From contig JACKKX010000001.1 of NCBI GenBank assembly GCA_024236215.1, forward strand, positions 124,001 through 188,000: DNA of 64,000 bases. Reading direction: 5' to 3'. This document shows, piece by piece, positions 46,093 through 54,173 of this stretch (its first letter is position 1; each line of letters opens with the position of its first letter). The notes below the pieces were generated by a model. That model was not told the DNA's origin. It was given only the letters and a program-made list of their open reading frames with translations, and did not search any database. Position numbers and translations under genes: made by a program. Source of the DNA: Novosphingobium sp. Lineage in GTDB: Bacteria > Pseudomonadota > Alphaproteobacteria > Sphingomonadales > Sphingomonadaceae.

Positions 46093-47384
46093 TGCTCAGG
46101 CTCAACTCCCGCGATCCGGGCTTTTCCAAGGCTTTCCGGCGCCTTGTTGCCGACCGGCGCGAGAGCAGCGAAAACGTTGCCCGCGATGTGGCGGTAATCC
46201 TCTCCGATGTGCGCAACCGTGGCGATGCAGCGCTGGCTGAGCTGACCGCGCGCTTTGATGGCCATGCACTGGCCAGCGAGGATGACTGGCGGATCACGCC
46301 CCAGGCGTGCCGGGAGGCGTTCGAGGATCTCCAGCCCGATCTGCGCGCCGCGCTTGAACTGGCGGCCCAGCGGATCCGTGCCTACCATGAGGCCCAGCTC
46401 CCCGCCGATCGGGACGAAACCGATGCCAGCGGCGTGCGGCTTGGCGCGCGCTGGCGCGCGGTCGATGCGGCTGGGCTTTACGTCCCAGGCGGGCGGGCAG
46501 CCTATCCCTCCTCGCTGCTGATGAACGCCATTCCCGCCAAGGTTGCCGGTGTGGAACGGCTGGTGGTAGTCACGCCTACGCCCAAGGGGCAGGTCAATCC
46601 GCTGGTGCTGGCCGCCGCGCATCTCGCCGGCGTGGACGAGGTCTGGCGCGTGGGCGGAGCCCAGGCTGTCGCCGTGCTGGCCTATGGCACGCAGCGGATC
46701 GCGCCGGTGGATGTCATTACCGGGCCGGGCAATGCCTGGGTGGCGGAGGCCAAGCGCCAGCTCTACGGTGTGGTCGGCATCGACATGGTCGCGGGGCCGA
46801 GCGAGATCCTGGTGATCGCCGATGGCCGCAACGATCCGGACTGGACCGCCGCCGACCTGCTCAGCCAAGCCGAACACGATCCCGCCGCGCAATCGATCCT
46901 GATCACCGACGATGCACTGTTTGCCGATACCGTGGCCGACCGGATCGGGGTGGAACTGGCCATGCTTCCCACCGCACGGGTGGCAAGCGAAAGCTGGAAC
47001 AACCACGGCACGATCATCGAGGTCGCCAGCCTTGACGAGGCGCCCGCGTTGGCCAACGCGCTGGCCGCCGAACACGTGCAGCTGGCGGTGGAAGACCCCG
47101 AACCGCTGCTTGGCGCGATCCGCCATGCCGGTTCGATATTCCTCGGCCGGATGACCCCCGAGGCGATCGGTGACTATGTTGCGGGACCCAACCACGTACT
47201 CCCCACTGGGCGCAGGGCGCGGTTTTCCTCGGGGCTTTCGGTGCTGGACTTCATGAAGCGCACCAGCTTCATCCAGCTTGACGAGGCGGCCCTCAAGCTG
47301 CTCGGCCCGGCAGCGATCGCGTTGGCCGAGGCCGAAGGGTTGCCAGCCCATGCGCGCTCGATCGAAACGAGGCTCGGAATATGA
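46092..47384 (+). CDS. hisD: histidinol dehydrogenase
   Basis: 430 residues, normal length. It oxidises L-histidinol to L-histidine in two NAD-dependent steps using zinc. GLYVPGGRAAYPSSLLMNAIPAKVAGV, GPSEILVIAD, and the active-site LSQAEHDPAAQSIL and SAGPNHVLPT-like (VAGPNHVLPTG) regions are present, with the zinc-binding Gln/His/Asp residues there. It overlaps hisG before it and nusB after it (ATGA). Confidence 0.97.
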   Translation: MLRLNSRDPGFSKAFRRLVADRRESSENVARDVAVILSDVRNRGDAALAELTARFDGHALASEDDWRITPQACREAFEDLQPDLRAALELAAQRIRAYHEAQLPADRDETDASGVRLGARWRAVDAAGLYVPGGRAAYPSSLLMNAIPAKVAGVERLVVVTPTPKGQVNPLVLAAAHLAGVDEVWRVGGAQAVAVLAYGTQRIAPVDVITGPGNAWVAEAKRQLYGVVGIDMVAGPSEILVIADGRNDPDWTAADLLSQAEHDPAAQSILITDDALFADTVADRIGVELAMLPTARVASESWNNHGTIIEVASLDEAPALANALAAEHVQLAVEDPEPLLGAIRHAGSIFLGRMTPEAIGDYVAGPNHVLPTGRRARFSSGLSVLDFMKRTSFIQLDEAALKLLGPAAIALAEAEGLPAHARSIETRLGI

Positions 47385-47827
47385 AAGCCAGATCTCAGGC
47401 CCGCGCCGCCGCGCGCCTTGCCGCCGTCCAGGCGCTCTACCAGCGTGAGATGGAGGGCACGGCGATGGCGCAGCTGCTCGACGAGTTCCACCGCCATCGC
47501 CTTGGGGCAGAGATCGAGGGCGATCAGTATGCCGAGGCCGAGACAGCATTCTTCGATGCGGTGGTGCAAGGCGTCGATGCGCGGCTCGACGAGATCGACG
47601 CGCTGATCGAAGGCCGTCTGGCGGAAGGCTGGAAGCTCGACCGCCTCGACAAGACCATGCTCCAGATATTGCGCGCGGGCGCATGGGAGCTGCTGGCCCG
47701 AGCCGATGTGCCCACCGCTGCCGCGATCAGCGAGTATGTCGATGTCGCCCATGCCTTCTTCGAGCCGCGCGAGGCCAAGTTCGTCAACGGCGTGCTCGAT
47801 GGGGTGGCGAAGGTGGTGCGAAGCTGA
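47381..47827 (+). CDS. nusB: transcription antitermination factor NusB
   Basis: 148 residues. RAAARLAAVQALYQREM is the N-terminal RNA-binding helix, and ISEYVDVAHAFFEPREAKFVNGVLDGVAK the conserved C-terminal helices. NusB with NusE (S10) binds boxA of rRNA operons. Being between hisD and thiL is usual in sphingomonads. ATG 47381 overlaps the hisD stop, and the stop overlaps the next start as CTGA. Confidence 0.96.
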   Translation: MKARSQARAAARLAAVQALYQREMEGTAMAQLLDEFHRHRLGAEIEGDQYAEAETAFFDAVVQGVDARLDEIDALIEGRLAEGWKLDRLDKTMLQILRAGAWELLARADVPTAAAISEYVDVAHAFFEPREAKFVNGVLDGVAKVVRS

Positions 47828-48696
47828 CCGACGAACTCGCCTTCGTCGAGGCGCTGCGCGCATTGGCGTGGAACCCGGCGGCACGCAATCTTGATGACGA
47901 TTGCGCCGTGCTCGAGATCGGCGATACGGCGCTGGTCATCACCCACGATGCGATGGCCGAAGGGCTGCACTTTCTTCCCGATCAGGACCCGGCCGATGTC
48001 GCCTGGAAGCTGGTCGCCAGCAACGTTTCGGATCTTGCAGCCAAGGGCGCCGATCCGCTGGGCGTCATGCTGGGTTATCAGTTCGGCCATGACGATCTGC
48101 GCTTTCTCGACGGGTTCAAGGAAGCGCTTGGCGCCTTCGAACTGATCCTGCTCGGCGGCGATTCGATTTCGTCGACCGGTGCGCAGGTACTCGGTCTGAC
48201 AGCGATCGGTCTGGCAACCCATCGCCCGGTGCCTTCGCGCGCGGGGGCAAAACCCGGCGACACGCTGTGGATCACCGGGCCGGTCGGCGCGGCGATGATG
48301 GGGCTTGAAGCCTTGCAGACGGGCAAGGGCGATAGCACTGCCTATCGGCGGCCCGGCGCACTGGTCGGCGAGGGCATGGTCCTTGCCCCCCATGTTTCGG
48401 CGATCATGGACGTTTCCGACGGATTGCTGCTCGATGCGGCGCGGATGGCCCGGGCCAGCGGAGTGACCCTGGCCATCGATAGCGAGGCCGTCCCGCTTGC
48501 GGCACCGGAGGAACGGCGCGACGAGGCGCTGCGTTGGGGCGAGGACTACCAACTGCTGTTCACACTGCCCCCTGGCGCCACCCCGCCAATCGAGGCCAGC
48601 CGCATCGGGCAAGCCCGCAAGGCGAGTACCGCGCCGATCCTCCTCGATGGTGCCCTGCTTAGCGAAGCGGATGGTCTCGGATACCGCCATAGCTAG
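47824..48696 (+). CDS. thiL: thiamine-monophosphate kinase, probable CTG start
   Basis: 290 residues. It phosphorylates thiamine monophosphate to the active cofactor. LDDDCAVLEIGDTALVITHDAMAEGLHF is the Mg-ATP core; DVAWKLVASNVSDLAAKGA, the MDVSDGLL block and WGEDYQLLF follow. In this frame there is no ATG, GTG or TTG between the upstream stop and residue Met45, which lies inside the ATP-binding core. CTG 47824 is in the expected place and overlaps the nusB stop exactly as ATGA junctions do elsewhere in the window. The start is therefore inferred, but the gene is certain. Confidence 0.9.
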   Translation: MTDELAFVEALRALAWNPAARNLDDDCAVLEIGDTALVITHDAMAEGLHFLPDQDPADVAWKLVASNVSDLAAKGADPLGVMLGYQFGHDDLRFLDGFKEALGAFELILLGGDSISSTGAQVLGLTAIGLATHRPVPSRAGAKPGDTLWITGPVGAAMMGLEALQTGKGDSTAYRRPGALVGEGMVLAPHVSAIMDVSDGLLLDAARMARASGVTLAIDSEAVPLAAPEERRDEALRWGEDYQLLFTLPPGATPPIEASRIGQARKASTAPILLDGALLSEADGLGYRHS

Positions 48697-48767
48697 AGAA
48701 ATTCGGGAGAATTGCGGCAATGGGGCTTGCGCGGCGCACAGCTTCGTTTTAGCGCCGCTCGGCTAGT

Positions 48768-48787
48768 GGCCTCGCGTGTGCGAGGCC
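48768..48787 (+). terminator. hairpin between thiL and hppA
   Basis: GGCCTCGC and GCGAGGCC form a perfect 8-bp stem with loop GTGT, followed by CTTTGCT. It lies 71 bases after the thiL stop, so it may end the his-nusB-thiL transcript or sit in the hppA leader. Confidence 0.5.
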
Positions 48788-48823
48788 CTTTGCTATGCGC
48801 AACCAAAAGAGGGGGAGCGTTCC

Positions 48824-50914
48824 GTGGACCTAGTCACGATCGCAATTATCCTGGGACTTCTGGCCGTGGTCTACGGCTTCGTCACCAGCCGCCAGGTGCT
48901 TGGAAGCCCGGCGGGCAATGAAAAGATGCAGGAAATCGCCGCCGCGATCCAGGAAGGCGCCCAAGCCTACCTGAAGCGCCAGTACACCACCATCGGCATC
49001 GTCGGCGTTGTCGTCGCGGTGATCATTTACGCCACCCTGGGTGACGTTTCGGCGGTCGGCTTCGTGCTCGGCGCGGTGCTTTCTGGCGCCGCCGGGTTCA
49101 TCGGCATGAACGTTTCGGTGCGCTCGAACGTGCGGACCGCCGCCGCGGCGCAGACCGGGCTTCAGGAAGGCCTGACCCTGGCGTTCCGCGCCGGTGCGAT
49201 CACCGGCATGCTGGTGGCCGGGCTCGCGCTGCTCGCGATCGCGGTGTTCTTCTGGTATCTTACCGGTCCGGCCGGCCATGCCGCGAACGACCGTATCGTG
49301 GTTACCGCGCTGACCGCGCTGGCGCTCGGCGCCTCGCTGGTTTCGATCTTTGCCCGTCTGGGTGGCGGCATCTTCACCAAGGCCGCAGACGTCGGCGCCG
49401 ATCTGGTCGGCAAGGTCGAAGCGGGCATCCCCGAGGACGATCCACGCAACCCGGCGGTGATCGCCGACAACGTGGGTGACAACGTGGGTGACTGCGCCGG
49501 CATGGCCGCCGACTTGTTCGAAACCTATGTCGTGACCGTCGGCGCCACCATGGTCCTCACCGCATTGCTGGTGAAGGGAGTGGCGGACCTGATGCCGCTG
49601 ATGAGCCTGCCGCTGTTGATCGGCGGCGTGTGCATCGTCACCTCGGTGATCGGTACCTATTTCGTCCGCCTGGGCAAGTCGAACAACATCATGGGCGCGA
49701 TGTACAAGGGCTTCATCGTCACCGCGGTGCTTTCGATCCCTGCGATCCTGTGGGCGATGCGCACGGCGCTGGGCGACATGACCCAGCGGATCGGCGATTC
49801 CACTTTCACAGGCGAAGCGCTATTCTATTGCGCGCTGCTGGGTCTGGTCATCACCGGGCTGATCATCTGGATCACCGAATACTACACCGGCACCAACTAT
49901 CGTCCGGTGAAGTCGATCGCCAAGGCTTCTGTCACCGGCCACGGCACCAACGTGATCCAGGGTCTTGCGATCTCGCTTGAGGCAACCGCCCTGCCGACGC
50001 TGGTTATCGTTGCCGGCATCATCATCGCCTTCAAGCTCGCGGGCCTGATCGGGATTGCCTATGCGGCCACCTCGATGCTCGCGCTGGCCGGCATGGTCGT
50101 CGCGCTCGACGCCTATGGCCCGGTTACCGACAATGCCGGGGGCATCGCCGAAATGGCCGGGCTCGACGATTCGGTCCGTGAAAAGACCGACGCGCTCGAT
50201 GCCGTGGGCAACACCACCAAGGCTGTCACCAAGGGCTATGCCATCGGTTCGGCCGGGCTGGCCGCGCTGGTGCTGTTCGCTGCCTATACCACCGACCTCA
50301 GGGAATTCTTCCCGGACCTCAAGGTCGATTTCAGCCTTGAGAACCCCTACGTGATCGTTGGTCTGCTGCTCGGCGCGCTGCTCCCGTACCTGTTCGGTGC
50401 GATGGGCATGACCGCCGTGGGCCGCGCCGCCGGCGACGTGGTGGTCGATGTGCGCGAACAGTTCAAAGAAAAGCCGGGCATCATGGATTACAGCCAGAAG
50501 CCCGACTATGCCCGCACCGTCGATCTGGTGACCAAGGCAGCGATCAAGGAGATGATCATCCCCTCGCTGCTGCCGGTGCTGGCTCCGATCGTGGTCTACT
50601 TCGTGATCGGCGCGGTCGCGGGCAGCGAAAACGGCTTTGCCGCGCTCGGTGCGCTGCTGCTGGGCGTGATCGTCGGCGGTCTGTTCGTCGCGCTGTCGAT
50701 GACCTCGGGCGGCGGCGCCTGGGACAATGCCAAGAAGTACATCGAGGACGGCAACCACGGCGGCAAGGGTAGCGATGCCCACAAGGCTGCGGTTACCGGC
50801 GATACCGTAGGCGATCCCTACAAGGATACTGCCGGCCCCGCCGTTAATCCGATGATCAAGATCACCAACATCGTCGCGCTGCTGCTGCTTGCGGCGCTGG
50901 CGGGCGCGCATTAA
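48824..50914 (+). CDS. hppA: proton-translocating inorganic pyrophosphatase, K+-independent type
   Basis: 696 residues with about 16 membrane helices. It pumps protons using pyrophosphate hydrolysis. The catalytic segment [19 protein letters not shown] and [18 protein letters not shown] are complete. In [10 protein letters not shown], Lys466 and Thr469 occupy the positions (A460K, A463T in Carboxydothermus numbering) that mark K+-independent enzymes. GTG 48824 follows GGGGGAG with good spacing. A strong terminator follows the stop, so it probably forms its own transcript. Confidence 0.97.
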   Translation: MDLVTIAIILGLLAVVYGFVTSRQVLGSPAGNEKMQEIAAAIQEGAQAYLKRQYTTIGIVGVVVAVIIYATLGDVSAVGFVLGAVLSGAAGFIGMNVSVRSNVRTAAAAQTGLQEGLTLAFRAGAITGMLVAGLALLAIAVFFWYLTGPAGHAANDRIVVTALTALALGASLVSIFARLGGGIFTKAADVGADLVGKVEAGIPEDDPRNPAVIADNVGDNVGDCAGMAADLFETYVVTVGATMVLTALLVKGVADLMPLMSLPLLIGGVCIVTSVIGTYFVRLGKSNNIMGAMYKGFIVTAVLSIPAILWAMRTALGDMTQRIGDSTFTGEALFYCALLGLVITGLIIWITEYYTGTNYRPVKSIAKASVTGHGTNVIQGLAISLEATALPTLVIVAGIIIAFKLAGLIGIAYAATSMLALAGMVVALDAYGPVTDNAGGIAEMAGLDDSVREKTDALDAVGNTTKAVTKGYAIGSAGLAALVLFAAYTTDLREFFPDLKVDFSLENPYVIVGLLLGALLPYLFGAMGMTAVGRAAGDVVVDVREQFKEKPGIMDYSQKPDYARTVDLVTKAAIKEMIIPSLLPVLAPIVVYFVIGAVAGSENGFAALGALLLGVIVGGLFVALSMTSGGGAWDNAKKYIEDGNHGGKGSDAHKAAVTGDTVGDPYKDTAGPAVNPMIKITNIVALLLLAALAGAH

Positions 50915-50940
50915 GCGCACTCGCCTTGCGGTGAAGCAAG

Positions 50941-50974
50941 CCCCGTCCGGAGCGATCCGGGCGGGGTTTTGCTT
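50941..50974 (+). terminator. intrinsic terminator of hppA
   Basis: CCCCGTCCGG and CCGGGCGGGG pair over ten positions (one G-T), around AGCGAT, followed by TTTTGCTTT, giving a classic rho-independent terminator 27 bases after the hppA stop. Confidence 0.85.
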
Positions 50975-51072
50975 TGTGTGCAGCGCCTTGCCCTAACCAA
51001 CGTTAGGCATTCCTTGGCAAATCGGCGTTAAGCATCGATCGAGCCGCACTAATGCGGAGCGAAGGGGACGCG

Positions 51073-52233
51073 ATGACCAGCCAAGCCGCGCTTGCACCGC
51101 GCAGCGAGGAACGGCGCCACGCCGCGCCATTCACCGTGCCCGGCTCGCAGGTCAGTGCAGCCGACTGGGCCGCGATGGAGAACCCCGAGACGCGCCTCGC
51201 CTGGGATGCCCTCGCCGCCTGCGCCGCCGAGCCCAACCCCTTTCACGAAAGCTGGTACCTGCTCCCGGCGCTGCGCGCGCTCGATCCCGGCCACTCGGTA
51301 CGGCTGCTGCGTTTTGAACACGATGGTGAGCTCGCGGGAATCCTCCCGCTGCGACGCGAGCCGCGCTATTACCGCTGGCCGATCCCGCAATGGTGCAACT
51401 GGATCCACGGCAACTGCTTCCTCGGCGCGCCACTGGTCGCCGCCGGGCTTGAGCGCCAGTTCTGGCGCGCGCTGCTCGCCTGGGCAGATCGCCACGCCGG
51501 GGTGGGACTGTTCCTCCACCTTGCCCAGTTGCCGCTCGATGGCCCGCTGGCCGAAGCCTTGCAGGCGGTACTGGCCGAACAGGGGCGGCTGGCGGGGCTG
51601 GTCCACCGCGAGGATCGCGCCATGCTCGCCTCGCCGCTCGATCCGCCAGCCTATTTCGAGGACTCGCTTTCGGGCAAGAAGCGCAAGGAGCTGCGCCGCC
51701 AGCACAACCGCCTGGCCGAGCTGGGCGAGGTAGCGTTCGAGCGCCGCAGCGACGATGCCCACCTCGCCCGCTGGATCGAGGATTTCCTCGCGCTCGAGCA
51801 TTCGGGCTGGAAGGGAACTGCCGGCTCGGCCCTTGCCTCGCACCAGGCCACCACCGCGCTGTTTCGCGAGGCGCTGCACGGCGCGGTCAGCCACGGGCGG
51901 CTCGAACGGCTGGCGATCACGCTCGATGGCGAACCGATCGCGATGCTCGCCAACTTCATCACCCCGCCCGGCGCCTATTCGTTCAAGACTGCCTTCGACG
52001 AACGCTATGCCCGCTATTCGCCCGGGGTTCTGCTCCAGCGCGAGAACCTGGCGCTGCTCGATCATCCAGAGGTTCGCTGGTGCGACAGCTGCGCCTCCGC
52101 CGATCATCCTATGATCGACCACATCTGGCGCGAGCGCCGCCCGGTCGGCCGCTGGTCGATCGCAATCGGCGGCGCGGCGCGGCGGGCGGTGTTTGCCGCC
52201 CTGCTCAAGGCCGAGCAGCGCCGCGCCGGGTAG
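51073..52233 (+). CDS. GNAT/FemAB-like acyltransferase (BcsL/CelD type)
   Basis: 386 residues. The N-terminal half resembles FemAB-like folds: FHESWYLLPALRAL, LRFEHDGELAGILPL. The C-terminal GNAT-like part has SGKKRKELRRQHNRL, the LERLAITLDGEPIAMLANFI core and AYSFKTAFDERYARYSPGVLL, the conserved CoA-binding or substrate region. Homologues are annotated as GNAT or cellulose biosynthesis protein CelD; the substrate is unknown. ATG 51073 has GAAGGGGA at good spacing, and an upstream ATG at 51052 is in frame. No exopolysaccharide genes are beside it. Confidence 0.85.
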   Translation: MTSQAALAPRSEERRHAAPFTVPGSQVSAADWAAMENPETRLAWDALAACAAEPNPFHESWYLLPALRALDPGHSVRLLRFEHDGELAGILPLRREPRYYRWPIPQWCNWIHGNCFLGAPLVAAGLERQFWRALLAWADRHAGVGLFLHLAQLPLDGPLAEALQAVLAEQGRLAGLVHREDRAMLASPLDPPAYFEDSLSGKKRKELRRQHNRLAELGEVAFERRSDDAHLARWIEDFLALEHSGWKGTAGSALASHQATTALFREALHGAVSHGRLERLAITLDGEPIAMLANFITPPGAYSFKTAFDERYARYSPGVLLQRENLALLDHPEVRWCDSCASADHPMIDHIWRERRPVGRWSIAIGGAARRAVFAALLKAEQRRAG

Positions 52234-52288
52234 GTTGCGCTTCAAGACCCATTGACGCCGCCCGCGCCGCGCCGCAAAGGCCGAGGCG

Positions 52289-53179
52289 ATGGATAGCGAA
52301 TACACCCCCGAGCAGCTCGTCGCCGGTCTTCTCAAGCTGCTTGAGGTTAAGCCGCAGGGCGAGGATCATTTCATCGGCCGCAAGAAGCGCGGCGGGATCG
52401 GCCGGGTGTTCGGCGGGCAGGTGATCGCCCAGGCGCTCCACGCCGCCGAAGCGACGGTCGACCCCGAACGCCCCGCCCATTCGCTGCACTGCTATTTCCT
52501 GCGCGGCGGGAGTGAGGATTTCGAGACCGACTATGCGGTGGCGCGCGATTTCGATGGCGGCAGCTTTTCCAACCGCCGGGTCGTCGCCAGCCAGCAGGGC
52601 CGCCCGATCCTCAACTTGACGGCCTCGTTCCAGAAGCACGAGGAAGGGCTGCACCACGTCGATGCGGAAATGCCCGATGTGCCCGGTCCCGAAAAGCTCG
52701 AGCCCGAGGCCGAGGTGCGCCGCCGCTTTGCCGAGCAGGCCCGGCCCGAGGCGCGGCATCACTTCCTCGCCCCCCGCCCGGTCGAGATGCGCGCGGTCGA
52801 GGGGCGGCACTGGATGAACCCTCAGCCCGCCCCGCCGCGCAGCCATTCCTGGTTCCGCACCGTGGCGCCGCTGCCGGATGATAACCGCGTCCACCGCGCG
52901 ATCCTGGCCTATGCCAGCGACATGAGCCTGCTGGGCACCTGCATGCTGCCCCATGGCCTGAGCTGGGCGCGCGGCGAGGTCATCAGCGCCAGCCTTGACC
53001 ACGCGGTGTGGTTTCACGAACCGTTCCGCTGCGACGAATGGCTGCTCTACGCCACCGATGCCCCATGGAGCGGCGGCGGCCGCGGCTTCAACCGTGGCCG
53101 GATCTTCACCCGCGACGGACGGCTGGTCGCCAGCGTGGCGCAGGAAGGGATGATCCGCCGGGTCGTGCCGAAGGCCTGA
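52289..53179 (+). CDS. tesB: acyl-CoA thioesterase II
   Basis: 296 residues, double-hotdog fold. It hydrolyses acyl-CoA to free fatty acid. RVFGGQVIAQALHAA is the N-terminal signature; RRVVASQQGRPILNLTASFQ, SLDHAVWFHEPFRCDEWLLY, and DGRLVASVAQEGMIR in the C-terminal domain are complete. Length is normal. The gene has a short AT-poor leader and is followed by a hairpin. Confidence 0.95.
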   Translation: MDSEYTPEQLVAGLLKLLEVKPQGEDHFIGRKKRGGIGRVFGGQVIAQALHAAEATVDPERPAHSLHCYFLRGGSEDFETDYAVARDFDGGSFSNRRVVASQQGRPILNLTASFQKHEEGLHHVDAEMPDVPGPEKLEPEAEVRRRFAEQARPEARHHFLAPRPVEMRAVEGRHWMNPQPAPPRSHSWFRTVAPLPDDNRVHRAILAYASDMSLLGTCMLPHGLSWARGEVISASLDHAVWFHEPFRCDEWLLYATDAPWSGGGRGFNRGRIFTRDGRLVASVAQEGMIRRVVPKA

Positions 53180-53181
53180 TA

Positions 53182-53215
53182 CCAGTCTGAAGCCCGCGGA
53201 AATCCGCGAGACTGG
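53182..53215 (+). terminator. hairpin after tesB
   Basis: CCAGTCT/AGACTGG outer stem and CGCGGA/TCCGCG inner stem enclose a short AA loop, immediately after the tesB stop. No T-run follows; a stabilising stem or weak terminator is possible. Confidence 0.45.
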
Positions 53216-53216
53216 A

Positions 53217-53568
53217 CACACTGGACACGGTTCAGGAAGAGATCCGCAAACCGCAACCTTGCGCCGCAATTTGTCACCTTGCAAAGTCGAGGCGAGGGTC
53301 GGCGAGGTGAATCGACTGTCCATGAAGCGGCGGCAGTCATAGCGGCGGTCGACGATGTAGGACATTCGTCCCGCGAAGACACGGCTTCGCGCAGTGAGAG
53401 CGAATGTGCGCGGCGCAACGCCCAATTCAAGCGGGCCGGTAGCGCGGGTTGCGACGGCCGGGTGGCGGGGATGATTTCGAGCCTGAAGAAATGTCGGCTT
53501 GCAGAGTATCCCGAAAGATGGGCTGGGAGGCGAGTGAGTTGGGGTTGGCGGACATCGAAACTATCGCA
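53217..53568. other. non-coding gap with no recognised gene
   Basis: This ~350-base stretch has no reading frame with family similarity or a proper ribosome binding site, and its composition is irregular. The paired GGACACACTGGACACGG-like sequence near 53214 may belong to a dispersed sphingomonad repeat, but I cannot confirm that. Confidence 0.4.
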
Positions 53569-53859
53569 TCAACTTGAATGGTTCCGTCCGTGCCGGAAGC
53601 GATCTCTCAGCACCGAAGCCACGAATATCAGCACAGCGGAAGGGGCAAACAGAAATAGGTTTCCCCGCGCTTCCATGAAGTCACCAAAGAGCAGTGGCGG
53701 GGCCGTAAGAACCACTAGTGCTAGCACAATTGAAGCGCGCTTGCTACTCTTTGCGGCGTGTCCCAATTTGCTAAGAGCATATCGAACTACAACGGTCGCA
53801 AAAGTCATCTCAACCAGGCTAATCACCCCGAGAAATATACCCAATTCAAGATTGCTCAT
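53569..53859 (-). CDS. small hydrophobic protein, hypothetical
   Basis: 96 residues with three hydrophobic helices (about 5-25, 44-60 and 68-85), ending in a basic tail DRFRHGRNHSS. No family recognised. The base composition is visibly lower in GC than neighbouring genes, and no clear Shine-Dalgarno site precedes ATG 53859. It could be a recently acquired gene or a decaying one, and may not be expressed. Confidence 0.4.
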   Translation of the reverse strand: MSNLELGIFLGVISLVEMTFATVVVRYALSKLGHAAKSSKRASIVLALVVLTAPPLLFGDFMEARGNLFLFAPSAVLIFVASVLRDRFRHGRNHSS

Positions 53860-53957
53860 CAGGGAAGAGTAAGCCGACTGCCCGACGGCGGCAACTGTTG
53901 TTGTATCAGGTTAGGCCACTTGGGCCGGAATGTTGGGGATCTTCGACCAGCCCTTCC

Positions 53958-54060
53958 GTCGCCCCGGACTTGATCCGGGGCTTGGCTTTTCTGCTCAAAG
54001 CTCTCGGCAAACCGCAGGGTGGGCAAAGGCAGCCAAGCCCCGTGTCAGGCACGGGGCGAC
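53958..54060. repeat. inverted pair of palindromic repeats (CCCCGGACTTGATCCGGGG family)
   Basis: Two 30-base units, 53958-53987 and 54031-54060, are inverted copies of each other except in their centres. The first holds CCCCGGACTTGATCCGGGG, itself palindromic; the second holds CCCCGTGTCAGGCACGGGG. Such palindromes are dispersed in sphingomonad genomes, to my knowledge. The pair can fold as two hairpins or one long one, downstream of uvrC on the minus strand. Confidence 0.7.
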
Positions 54061-54173
54061 GACAATGTTTAGGGTTGGGTTTGGTCGGTGCAATGCCTGA
54101 TCGCCATTTTGTCATATCCTGACAGTCCACTTTCAATCCGAAATTGCCGCCTTCTGCCACCAAATCCCGTCCT

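Noticed and set aside
45696-47684. 662-codon open frame antisense to hisG-hisD-nusB
   Set aside because: It spans three well-defined genes and has no domain.
53279-53872. 197-codon open frame in the tesB-uvrC gap
   Set aside because: Arg/Ser-rich with no motif and a poor start; it overlaps the more plausible hydrophobic frame on the other strand.
53180-54173. Possible insertion sequence remnant
   Set aside because: No transposase fragment, terminal inverted repeats or target-site duplication could be found, so it is reported only as a low-GC patch with palindromes.
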